The notes under the pieces: generated by a model
What the model was told of the DNA's origin: nothing
The model's database searches: none
What the model saw: only the letters and a program-made list of their open reading frames with translations
Shown: positions 37,935 to 46,157 of the stretch, piece after piece
Layout of the letters: each line of letters starts with the position of its first letter
How positions within the stretch are numbered: position 1 is the stretch's first letter
Position numbers and translations under genes: made by a program
Assembly: GCA_009720755.1 (NCBI GenBank)
Contig: WNKV01000010.1
Coordinates: 62,001-126,000, forward strand
Direction of reading: 5' to 3'
DNA from: Rhodoplanes serenus
Lineage (GTDB): Bacteria > Pseudomonadota > Alphaproteobacteria > Rhizobiales > Xanthobacteraceae
DNA: 64,000 nt

Positions 37935-39326
37935 TCAGTCCAGGAAGCCCGAGAGATCGGGCGAGCCGCCGGTGCCGAGGATCGCTTCCAGGGCCAGCGC
38001 GATCGCCAGGACGTCGGCGTCGCCGTGCTCGTGGCCGACCACCTGGACGCCGACCGGCAGGGCGCCGGCGGGGCGTGGCAGCGGCAGGGTGACGGCGGGC
38101 ACGCCGTAATAGTTGGCCGGCTGGGTGTTGCGCGTCATCCCGAGGGCGAGCGCGAGGGCGCGGTCCGGATCGTCGAGCGCGGCGACCGGCGGCGCCGGTA
38201 CCGTGGTGGTCGGGGAGACCCAGCCGTCGAGCCCGGCGAGCGCGGCGGCGGCCGCCCGGCGCGTGCGGGTGCGCCGCGCCTCCAGGGCGATCACCGTGGC
38301 GGCCGAGACGTCGAGGCCGTGGGCGGCGCGGCGGGCGACGATCGGGTCCATGCGATCGCGACCCGCCAGGAAGCGCTCGCGTCCGAGGGTGGCGATCAGG
38401 CAGGCCGGCAGCACGGCCGGGAAGTACTCCTCGCGTTCGCGCAGCCCCGGAAGGCTGACCGGGACGAGGCCGATGCCGGCCGCCGTGGCCGCCTCCAGGG
38501 CCGCCGTCACCGCCGCCGCGACCGCCGGATCGAGATCGTCGAACACGTAGTCGTCGGGCACGCCGAGGCGCAGCCGCGCGGCCGGCCGCGGCTGTGGCGC
38601 TGGCGTGCCGGTGAGGGCCGCGAAGGCGATCGCGGCGTCGGCGGCCGTGCGGGTGAGGAGGCCCGGCGTGTCGAGATGCGGCGCCAGCGGCACCGCGCCC
38701 TCGGTCGCGAACACGCCGGGCGTCGTCTTCAGCCCGAACACGCCGCAGAACGCCGCTGGCGCCCGCACCGAGCCGCCGGTGTCGGAGCCGATCGCCAGCC
38801 CGCACAGGCCGGCGGCGACCGCAACGCCGGCGCCCGAGCTCGATCCGCCCGGCAGGCGGCGGGTGGTCGCGTCCCACGGGTTCACCGGCGTGCCGCGCGG
38901 CGTCGAGACGCCGGTGATGCCGAGCGCGAACTCGACCGTTCTGGTCTTGCCGAGGATCACGCAGCCGGCCCGTCGCAGGCTCCTGACCAGCGGACCTTCG
39001 GGGCCGCCGATGTCGTCGACCGCCATGTGCGAGCCCGCCGTGATCGGCATGCCGTCCACCGCGAACAGATCCTTGACCGACACCGGCAGGCCCATCAGCG
39101 GCCCGAGATCGGTGCCGGCGCGGTGCAGCGCATCGATGGCGCGGGCGGTGGCCAGCGCCGACTCGGCGGCGACGTGCTGAAACGCACCGAGCCGCCCGTC
39201 GAGCGCCGCGATCCGCGCCAGATAGGCGCGTGTCGCCTGCTCGGACGTGATGGTGCCGGCGCGGAACGCGCGGGCGAAATCGGCAATGCCTCCCTCGGCG
39301 AGCGGATCGGCATCCAGCACAGGCAT
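37935..39326 (-). CDS. Amidase (amidase signature family)
   Basis: The 463-residue enzyme has the Ser-cisSer-Lys triad of the amidase signature family: Lys85 in SVKDLF, the cis-serine in GGSSSGAG (about 161-167) and the nucleophile Ser186 in GSDTGGSVRAP. It hydrolyses an amide to acid and ammonia in the cytoplasm. It is not GatA in context (no gatB/gatC). It is divergent from a complete branched-chain-type ABC importer, so the natural amide may be what that importer brings in; this is inference. Confidence 0.9.
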   Translation of the reverse strand: MPVLDADPLAEGGIADFARAFRAGTITSEQATRAYLARIAALDGRLGAFQHVAAESALATARAIDALHRAGTDLGPLMGLPVSVKDLFAVDGMPITAGSHMAVDDIGGPEGPLVRSLRRAGCVILGKTRTVEFALGITGVSTPRGTPVNPWDATTRRLPGGSSSGAGVAVAAGLCGLAIGSDTGGSVRAPAAFCGVFGLKTTPGVFATEGAVPLAPHLDTPGLLTRTAADAAIAFAALTGTPAPQPRPAARLRLGVPDDYVFDDLDPAVAAAVTAALEAATAAGIGLVPVSLPGLREREEYFPAVLPACLIATLGRERFLAGRDRMDPIVARRAAHGLDVSAATVIALEARRTRTRRAAAAALAGLDGWVSPTTTVPAPPVAALDDPDRALALALGMTRNTQPANYYGVPAVTLPLPRPAGALPVGVQVVGHEHGDADVLAIALALEAILGTGGSPDLSGFLD

Positions 39327-39569
39327 GATGGTGGTCTCGGAGCTGCGGACGAGAATTTTGATCTGGTGACGGGGGCGCGCGAGGGCGGTCAGAGGATAGT
39401 GCAGGGTCGTCGCATGTCGATAAAAATCGATTGGCAACGCGCGCGGCGGCACATTACGCTTCCACCACGAGACCCGACGGAGCGATGCGCCGCGATCTGC
39501 GACGCTCGATCCGATCCTCCAAAGATCTGCACAAGATCCGCACAAGAACCGTATCGGTGAGGTAACGCA

Positions 39570-40766
39570 ATGAGGAGTTCGTTCGCGGCCGTCGTGGCGG
39601 CCGCCGTGATGGCGCTCGCGGCTCCGGCTCCGGCGACAGCCCAGATCGAGGTGGGCGTCATCAACAGCCTGTCGGGCAACTTCGCGGCATTCGGCGAGCG
39701 CTACCGCACCGGCCTTCAGGTCGCGCTCGACGAGATCAACGCCAAGGGCGGCATCAAGGGCCAGCCGCTCACCCTCAGCATCCAGGACGATCGCTCCGAC
39801 GCGCAGAGCGCGCTTGCCGCCGCCGAGGCGTTCGCCGGCAAGGGCGTGCCGGTGGTGATCGGCTCCTATGCCTCGTCGATCACCGGGCCGCTCGCCCAGT
39901 TCCTCACCCGCCGCAAGGTGCCGCTGATCGTGCTCGGCAGCGCCGACGACAGCATCACCAAGCCGGGCTCGCCCTGGGTGTTCCGCGCCAAGCACACCTC
40001 CACCATCGTGGCGACCGCGTATTTCGACTACTTCGACCACCTCAAGGCGACCGACAAGAGCGTGCCGCTCGAGAGCGTGGCGATGATCTACGGCAACGGC
40101 GCCTGGCCGTCGTCGCTCGGCAAGGTCGGCAAGCAGCTCGCTGCCGCGCGCGGCTACAAGATCGTCGGCGATCAGGCGTACGATCAGGGCGTCACCGACT
40201 TCCGCCCGATCCTCAATCGCTTCCGCGCCGCCAACCCCGACATTCTCTACATCGTCTCCTATGCCGAGGACGGTGTCGCCATCACCCGCCAGATGCGCGA
40301 GGTCGGCCTCGGCGCCAAGGTGATCGCCATCGACACCTCGGCGGCGCTGCCGAGCTTCGTCCAGCAGGTCGGCCCGTCGGCCGAGTATGTCGCCACCGCG
40401 GTGAGCTGGAGCCGCGACGTCAAGTATCCGGGCGCCGGCGATCTCTACGAGCGCCTGAAGGCGAAGGCGGGCGGCGAGCCGTCGTTCTACGAGGCGGAAG
40501 GGTATCTGGCCCTGATGGTGGCGGCGGATGCGCTGGGACGGGCCGATCCGAAGTCGCGCGAGTCGGTGCGCGACGCGCTCGCCGCCACCGACATCACGAC
40601 GCCGGTGACGACCGTCAACTTCAAGAGCAGCGACGGCGTCCAGGGCCAGAACCCGATCCGCAGCTTGATTCTCCAGATCCAGGACGGCCGCCACGTCACC
40701 GTGTTCCCGGCCGATCTGGCGGCCCAGCCGCCGCGCCATCCGACTCCGGCGTGGTCGGCGCGCTGA
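39570..40766 (+). CDS. Branched-chain-type ABC importer, substrate-binding protein
   Basis: A Sec signal peptide (MRSSFAAVVAAAVMALAAPA, cleaved about 25 after ATAQ) precedes a periplasmic binding protein of the LivJ/Peripla_BP_6 family: IEVGVINSLSGNFAAFGERYRTGLQ, VPVVIGSYASSITGPLAQF, and PDILYIVSYAEDGVAITRQM. At 398 residues it has normal length. Ligand cannot be read from sequence: amides, urea-like compounds, aromatic acids or branched amino acids are all possible. The permease and ATPase genes follow. Confidence 0.88.
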   Translation: MRSSFAAVVAAAVMALAAPAPATAQIEVGVINSLSGNFAAFGERYRTGLQVALDEINAKGGIKGQPLTLSIQDDRSDAQSALAAAEAFAGKGVPVVIGSYASSITGPLAQFLTRRKVPLIVLGSADDSITKPGSPWVFRAKHTSTIVATAYFDYFDHLKATDKSVPLESVAMIYGNGAWPSSLGKVGKQLAAARGYKIVGDQAYDQGVTDFRPILNRFRAANPDILYIVSYAEDGVAITRQMREVGLGAKVIAIDTSAALPSFVQQVGPSAEYVATAVSWSRDVKYPGAGDLYERLKAKAGGEPSFYEAEGYLALMVAADALGRADPKSRESVRDALAATDITTPVTTVNFKSSDGVQGQNPIRSLILQIQDGRHVTVFPADLAAQPPRHPTPAWSAR

Positions 40767-40896
40767 TCGGGCTCAGGCGGGCGAACAGCAGATCGTAGGT
40801 GGCAGGACGTTCCCGGCCGGCGGTGCCGTTGCCGGGAACGGTGGTGTCGCGGCGAGCGTTGCGAGGAGCACGCCCCCGCGCCGAGCGGACCATGGC

Positions 40897-41781
40897 ATGA
40901 CCGACTGGGTGATCCTTCTCCAGAATCTCGCCAACGGCGTCCTGATGGGCGGCGTCTACGCGCTCGTCGGCGTCGGGCTGACGCTGGTGTTCGGCGTGAT
41001 GCGGACCATCAACTTCGCGCATGGCGATTTCGTCGTGCTCGGCATGTATGCGGCCGTGCTGTTCAACGCGCTGCTCGGCTTCGATCCGTACCTGTCGCTG
41101 GTGATCGCCGTGCCGGTCGGCTTCCTGACCGGGATGCTGGTCGAGCGCCTGGTGCTCGCCCGCATCGTCGACGCGCCGCCCGAGTCGGCCTTGCTCGCCA
41201 CGCTCGGGATCTCGCTGATCATCGGCAACGCCATCCTGCTCACGGTCGGCGGCGAGCCGCGCTCGGTGCAGGTCGCGTACGCATCGACCACGATCTCGAT
41301 CGGCGGCGTCCACGTCTCGATGGTGCTGCTCGTCGCCGGCGCCGCCACCGTCGCGGCGATCGCCGGTCTCTATGCGCTGCTGCACCGGACCGAGATCGGC
41401 CGCGCCATCCGCGCCACCGCCGAGAACCGGCTCGGCGCCGAGCTGGTCGGCATCGACACGCGGGCCATCCACGCCATCGTGTTCGGGCTCGGCACCATGC
41501 TGGCGGTGGTGGCCGGCGTCACGCTGATCCCGCTCCTGTTCGCGACGCCGACCAACATGGGGGCGGTGTTCACCCTCAAGGCGTTCGTGGTGACGGTGCT
41601 GGGCGGCCTCGGCAGTGTCGGGGCGGCGATCGCTGGCGGCATCGTGCTCGGCGTCGTCGAGGTGCTCGGCGCCTCCTATCTCGCCTCCGAGTATCGCGAG
41701 GCGTATGGGCTCGCCGCCTTCCTGCTGATCCTGCTGTTCCGTCCCGAGGGCCTGTTCGGCCGCACGGTGAAGCGCGTATGA
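40897..41781 (+). CDS. Branched-chain-type ABC importer permease (LivH-like)
   Basis: The 294-residue integral membrane protein has the LivH pattern: [29 protein letters not shown] and [14 protein letters not shown], and the [22 protein letters not shown] coupling loop. Nine or so helices. Its stop overlaps the start of the LivM-like gene by 4 bp. It pairs with LivM to form the inner-membrane channel. Confidence 0.9.
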   Translation: MTDWVILLQNLANGVLMGGVYALVGVGLTLVFGVMRTINFAHGDFVVLGMYAAVLFNALLGFDPYLSLVIAVPVGFLTGMLVERLVLARIVDAPPESALLATLGISLIIGNAILLTVGGEPRSVQVAYASTTISIGGVHVSMVLLVAGAATVAAIAGLYALLHRTEIGRAIRATAENRLGAELVGIDTRAIHAIVFGLGTMLAVVAGVTLIPLLFATPTNMGAVFTLKAFVVTVLGGLGSVGAAIAGGIVLGVVEVLGASYLASEYREAYGLAAFLLILLFRPEGLFGRTVKRV

Positions 41782-42728
41782 CGACGCATCTCGTCGGCCT
41801 CGGTGTCCTGGTCGTGGTCGGGGCCGTGTATCCGCTGGTCTTCCCCGGCGCTCTCACCATCGCCATTGCGGTGCTGCTGTTCGCCGGCTGGGCCACCGCC
41901 TGGGACGTGCTGGGCGGGTGGAACGGGCAGGTGAGCCTCGGCCACGCCTCGTTCGTCGGGCTCGGCGCCTATGTGGTGGCGATCGGCGCCTCGCACGGCA
42001 TCGCGCCGTGGTGGGCGCTGCCGCTCGCGGCCGTCGCGGCCGCCGTGCTGGCCTATGGCTGGGGCTGGACGACGTTCCGGCTGCGCGGGCCGTACTTCTC
42101 GCTGTCGACCATCGCGGTGGCGGAGATCCTGCGGCTGATCGCCATCAACGAAGGCTGGCTGACCGGCGGTGCCACCGGGGTGTTCATCGCCACGCTGCCG
42201 GAGCCGTTCGGCATCGACCTGTTCTCGCGCACCGCGCAGTTCTACCTGGCGCTCGCCTTCGCGGCCGGGGTGATCGCCACCGTCATCGTCGTGTCGCGCA
42301 TCCGCTTCGGCTATCAGCTCCGCGCGGTGCGTGAGGACGAGGAGGCCGCGATGGCGGCGGGCCTCGATCCGACCGGCGTCAAGCTGCGCGCCTTCATGCT
42401 GTCGGCGGCGCTCACCGCGGTCGGCGGTGGCCTCTACGGCATGGTGCTCGCCTTCATCGAGCCGCATGTCATCTTCTCGCTGCTGCTCTCGGTGCAGATC
42501 GCGCTGACCTCCATCATCGGCGGCCGCGGCACCGTGTGGGGGCCGGCCGTCGGGGCGCTGATCCTGGTCGGGGCCGGGGAGGCGTTCCGCACCACCTTCG
42601 CCCAGGCCAACCTGCTGATCTACGGGGTGCTGATCCTCGCCGTGGTGCTGTTCGTGCCACGCGGCATCGTCGGCGAGCTGGTCCGCCGGCACGTGCGGAG
42701 GCGCTATGCGCGACGTGCTCAGAGCTGA
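41778..42728 (+). CDS. Branched-chain-type ABC importer permease (LivM-like)
   Basis: The protein of 316 residues has about ten hydrophobic helices with LivM hallmarks: [40 protein letters not shown], and [32 protein letters not shown]. The ATG overlaps the end of livH-like (ATGA) and its end overlaps the LivG-like start by 23 bp, indicating tight translational coupling. Confidence 0.9.
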   Translation: MTTHLVGLGVLVVVGAVYPLVFPGALTIAIAVLLFAGWATAWDVLGGWNGQVSLGHASFVGLGAYVVAIGASHGIAPWWALPLAAVAAAVLAYGWGWTTFRLRGPYFSLSTIAVAEILRLIAINEGWLTGGATGVFIATLPEPFGIDLFSRTAQFYLALAFAAGVIATVIVVSRIRFGYQLRAVREDEEAAMAAGLDPTGVKLRAFMLSAALTAVGGGLYGMVLAFIEPHVIFSLLLSVQIALTSIIGGRGTVWGPAVGALILVGAGEAFRTTFAQANLLIYGVLILAVVLFVPRGIVGELVRRHVRRRYARRAQS

Positions 42729-43422
42729 GGAGGTCACGGTCCGGTTCGGCGGCGTCACCGCCGTCAAGGCGGTGTCGCTCGCGCTCGGCGCCGGCGAGAT
42801 TCTCGGGCTGATCGGCCCCAACGGGGCCGGCAAGACGACGCTGTTCAACGCCATCACCGGCTTCGCGCCGATGCAGGCGGGGCGCGTGACGCTGGAAGGC
42901 CGCGATGTTGGCACGCTGCCGGCCTTCGCCCGCACCCGGCTCGGCTTCGGCCGCACGTTCCAGACGGAGCGGCCGTTCGAGGAGCTGACGGTGCTGGAGA
43001 ACGTGCTGGTGCCGGCCTTCCTGACGGAGCCGCGCCGGCGCGAGGCCGAGCGCCTCGCTCTGGCGGTGCTCGGCGAGGTCGGGCTCGCCGATCGTCACGA
43101 TCAGCCGGCCGCCGATCTCAATCTCGCCCGCCGCCGCCGGCTGGAGCTGGCCAAGGCGCTCGCCGTGACGCCCAAGGTGCTGTTCCTCGACGAGATCATG
43201 GCGGGCCTCAACCCGCCGGCGCTGCGCGAGATGATCGCGCTGGTCCGCCGGCTCGCCGAGCGTGGGCTGGCGGTGCTGATGGTCGAACACATCATGCAGG
43301 CGGTGGTCGAATTGTCGGACCACGTCGTCGTGCTGGCCAGCGGCGAGACGATCGCCGAGGGGGCGCCGTGCGACGTGATGGCGAACGAGCGGGTGATCGA
43401 AGCCTATCTGGGAACCGACTGA
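42706..43422 (+). CDS. Branched-chain-type ABC importer ATPase (LivG-like)
   Basis: The 238-residue ATPase has Walker [11 protein letters not shown], a Q-loop region in [13 protein letters not shown], Walker [15 protein letters not shown], and a late VEHIMQAV switch histidine. The usual LSGGQ-type signature is replaced by [15 protein letters not shown], a degenerate form also seen in part of the LivG family. It starts 23 bp inside the LivM-like gene and its stop overlaps the next ATG. Confidence 0.9.
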   Translation: MRDVLRAEEVTVRFGGVTAVKAVSLALGAGEILGLIGPNGAGKTTLFNAITGFAPMQAGRVTLEGRDVGTLPAFARTRLGFGRTFQTERPFEELTVLENVLVPAFLTEPRRREAERLALAVLGEVGLADRHDQPAADLNLARRRRLELAKALAVTPKVLFLDEIMAGLNPPALREMIALVRRLAERGLAVLMVEHIMQAVVELSDHVVVLASGETIAEGAPCDVMANERVIEAYLGTD

Positions 43423-44141
43423 TGACCGCGGACCCGATCCTCAGCGTCGAGGACGTCGTCCTCGGCTATGGCAGCCTCGAGGTGGTGTCGGGGGTGTCGC
43501 TCGCGGTCGGCCGCGCCGAGCTGGTCGGGCTGGTCGGCGGCAACGGCAGCGGCAAGTCCACCATCCTGCGGGCCGTGTCCGGGATGATCACGCCATGGCG
43601 CGGCCGCATTGTGTTCGACGGCGAGCCGATGACGGCGGCGCGGCCGCACCAGATGGCGCGCCGGGGCCTCGCGCACGTGCCGATGGGCCGGCAGCTCTTC
43701 CCCAACCTGACGGTGCGCGAGAACCTGCTGCTCGGCGCCTGGCTGCCGGCCGCCCGGGCGGCCCGCGACGCGGCGCTGGCGCGGGTCGAGGCGCTGTTCC
43801 CGGAGCTCGCCCGGCGGGCGGGAGCGCGCGCCGGCACGCTCTCGGGCGGCCAGCAGCAGATGGTGGCGATCGCCCGCGCCCTGATGCTGGGGCCGAAGCT
43901 GATGATCATGGACGAGCCGAGCCTCGGCCTGTCGCCCCTGCTGGTGAAGGAGGTGATGGCGGCGATCCGCCGCGTCGCCGAGACCGGCATGCCGATTCTC
44001 CTGGTCGAGCAGAACGTCAAGCAGGTGCTCGCCGTCAGCCACCGCACCTATGTGCTGGAGAACGGCCGGCTGGTGCTCGACGGCCCGTCGCAGGAGCTCG
44101 CGGGCCACCCGATGATCCGCAAGGCGTATCTCGGCCTGTGA
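43422..44141 (+). CDS. Branched-chain-type ABC importer ATPase (LivF-like)
   Basis: The 239-residue ATPase carries GGNGSGKSTILRA (Walker A), HVPMGRQLFPNLTVRENLLLG, the canonical LSGGQQQMVAIARAL signature and IMDEPSLGLSP (Walker B), all typical LivF. It forms the heterodimeric ATPase with the LivG-like protein, supplying the intact signature motif. It is the last gene of the five-gene operon. Confidence 0.9.
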   Translation: MTADPILSVEDVVLGYGSLEVVSGVSLAVGRAELVGLVGGNGSGKSTILRAVSGMITPWRGRIVFDGEPMTAARPHQMARRGLAHVPMGRQLFPNLTVRENLLLGAWLPAARAARDAALARVEALFPELARRAGARAGTLSGGQQQMVAIARALMLGPKLMIMDEPSLGLSPLLVKEVMAAIRRVAETGMPILLVEQNVKQVLAVSHRTYVLENGRLVLDGPSQELAGHPMIRKAYLGL

Positions 44142-44480
44142 GGCGAGGGCGCCATGGGGCTGGCTCTCCGTCCCGCGGGGCCGCTCGTTTGAAGGCGTGG
44201 GAACGTCTGTCGTTCAGGTAGGATCGGAACGGACCAGCTTGAGGCTCGTCACGCGCCGGCCGGTGCGCGCCCGCGCGGTGGCCGGTCGGCCCGCGGCCAG
44301 GCCAGTCGCCAGCCATCGCTCCTGCGTGTTGCCGCACCAGCCGCACTCGTAGGTTCGCTGCTCGTTGCTGGCGGACGCGTCGCGGCCGGTGATCCGTGTC
44401 AGCCCAGGGATGGGCGAATGCGTCCAACACGCCGTTCTCGCGCTTCAAGGAAACCCAGTTCAAAGGGCGGACACCACGTC

Positions 44481-44880
44481 ATGGCGTTCGTGACGCAGCC
44501 GGGCCGCAAGCCGGCCCAGGCGATTGTCACCGAGGTGTACTCGGTTCTCGACGGGATGACCAACATCCTCGAAATGGCCAACGTGGCCTATCCGCAGGAG
44601 TATGGCGGCACGACGCTGGCGGCGCTGCCCGGAAGGCCGTCTGGTGCTGTCGGGCACGCAGATGCGGTTCGGCTTGTCAGGCGGGACGGATTGCCGAGAT
44701 ACTGCCGGGCGTGTGAATACCTCTCGGTGTGCTGGGGAGAGTGACCGAAGGATCAGTTCATCGCGACGCCCGACGGCGAGCGAGGGCTGAGCTATCTGTG
44801 TGCCGGCCTCAAGATGTTCTATCGGCAAGTGAGGGCGGACATGCCGAGCATCCGCCGTCGCATCGAAACGACCCGGCCGC
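44481..44880 (+). pseudogene. Remnant of a radical-SAM/SPASM maturase (anaerobic sulfatase-maturase type)
   Basis: In one frame the translation gives LPRYCRACEYLSVCWGE, then TGA at 44742-44744, then PKDQFIATPDGERGLSYLCAGLKMFY and RQVRADMP. This reproduces the C-terminal SPASM cluster region of anaerobic sulfatase-maturating enzymes, in which the residue at the TGA is cysteine (CWGECPK). The N-terminal radical-SAM domain is missing; the 60 residues upstream do not match. It is read as a decayed fragment. A TGC-to-TGA change is the simplest cause, but selenocysteine at that position cannot be strictly ruled out. Confidence 0.6.
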
Positions 44881-44912
44881 GAGGTGATCACGGCAGGGCA
44901 CCAGGCCGGTTC

Positions 44913-45584
44913 TCAGCGCGAGCAGGGGCCGGGCTGGAAGTTCGGGCACGTCGTCGTGGTGTCCGTCACGGCCCCGGCGAGGGCGTCCGCGTCCAGGTCG
45001 GCTGCGCCGAGATCGGCCCCTTCGAGCCGGGCGCCGGTGATCTCGGCGAAAAACATGCGGGCACCGTGCAGGTCGGCGCCGCGCAGGTTCACATTCTCGA
45101 GATCCGCGGCTTCGAGGTTGGCGCCGTCGAGGCGCGCCTTGGTGAGGGTCGCGCCTCGGAAGATCGCGCCGACCAGCACCGCTCTTGTCAGAAACGCACC
45201 GTCCAAGGCTGCCCCGGCCAGATTGGCGTCGCGCAGATCGACGCCTCCGAGCACGGTGCCGCGCAGGTCCGCGCCGGCGAGGCTCGCTCCTTCGAGGCGT
45301 GCCGCCGTCAGTGTGGCGGCGCCAAGCCGCGCCGCATCGAGGCGCGCGCCGCGCAGGTCGGCGCCGAGAAGATTGAGGCCGGACAGATCCGCCCGCGACA
45401 GATTGCAGGCGACGCAAGCGTTCGTCGCCAGCAGCTTCGTCCGCTCGGTGTCCGACTCGGCGGGCGTCGTTCCGCTCACCGAGGCGAGCAGGAGAACGAG
45501 CCCGCCGAGTCCGTTCGCCGCAGCGGGTAACGCGGCGAACAGCCGGCCGTGTCGCCTCGAACGGTCGGGGATTGTCGGCGACAC
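44913..45584 (-). CDS. Secreted pentapeptide-repeat protein
   Basis: The 223-residue protein has an N-terminal hydrophobic segment (LFAALPAAANGLGGLVLLLA, about residues 15-35) that may be a signal peptide or anchor, then a CVAC pair, and about 28 pentapeptide repeats of the A(D/N)LxG type (NLSRADLSGLNLLGADLRGA onward). These fold as a right-handed quadrilateral helix. A CPNFQPGPCSR end has two more cysteines. It is the last gene of the operon whose first gene is at 48311. A scaffold role in the periplasm is inferred; no function is known. Confidence 0.75.
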   Translation of the reverse strand: MSPTIPDRSRRHGRLFAALPAAANGLGGLVLLLASVSGTTPAESDTERTKLLATNACVACNLSRADLSGLNLLGADLRGARLDAARLGAATLTAARLEGASLAGADLRGTVLGGVDLRDANLAGAALDGAFLTRAVLVGAIFRGATLTKARLDGANLEAADLENVNLRGADLHGARMFFAEITGARLEGADLGAADLDADALAGAVTDTTTTCPNFQPGPCSR

Positions 45585-45593
45585 GGCCGTCTC

Positions 45594-46049
45594 TCAGTGT
45601 CGGTTCATGACGAAACTGGTCTGCACGGACGTCCCGGGCATCGCCAGGTGCAGGATCACCCGCACGTCCCTGCCGTTTCGGAGGCCCGGATTCTTGCCGA
45701 CGAGGCCGTTGGAACCGTCGGGAGTGAGCTTGACCACGATCTTCTCGGCCCCGGCCAGGACCGTGGCGCTGCCGGAGGCGCCGGCGGTCGGCTGCGCCAC
45801 CATGTCGTGATCGGTGACCCAGACGCGGAGCTCGCCGTCGGAGAGCACCAGTTCGAGATGATAAGCACCGGCGGCACGCAACATGCCGCCGTGGTCACCG
45901 CGAATGCCGGCGAGTTCCTCGTTCTGATGAGCGCCGGCGGAAGCCGCGAAGGTGTTCGTCGCGGCGGCCACGAGCGCAACGCGGAGGAAGGCGCCAGCGC
46001 GCCCATGATGCGTGGATCGGGATCGAACCGGTCGGCGGAGATGGAGCAT
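45594..46049 (-). CDS. Small secreted protein of the copper/sulfur operon
   Basis: The ATG at 46049 gives 151 residues. A signal peptide (LRVALVAAATNTFAASAGA) is followed by HQNEELAGIRGDHGGMLRAAG and a beta-rich domain containing YHLELVLSDGELRVWVTDHD, SATVLAGAEKIVVKLTPDG and VRVILHLAMPG. Similar domains occur near heavy-metal RND efflux genes and often begin with histidine-containing HGG segments. I cannot name a family with confidence. The histidines near the mature N-terminus suggest metal handling. It lies 108 bp after the putative thiocyanate dehydrogenase and 9 bp before the pentapeptide gene. Confidence 0.65.
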   Translation of the reverse strand: MLHLRRPVRSRSTHHGRAGAFLRVALVAAATNTFAASAGAHQNEELAGIRGDHGGMLRAAGAYHLELVLSDGELRVWVTDHDMVAQPTAGASGSATVLAGAEKIVVKLTPDGSNGLVGKNPGLRNGRDVRVILHLAMPGTSVQTSFVMNRH

Positions 46050-46157
46050 CGGCGGTGTCTCGTTTCGATGGCGGCTGGCTGGGACTCCGGGGCCGATCCT
46101 CGGACGGGTCGGCCCCGGGAGGGTCGGGGCCGGTCGGCGACCGGCCGGCCCCATGCC

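Noticed and set aside
44742-44744. Functional selenocysteine codon
   Set aside because: The reading frame lacks the radical-SAM domain and I see no clear hairpin after the TGA. Kept as a finding, not as a feature.
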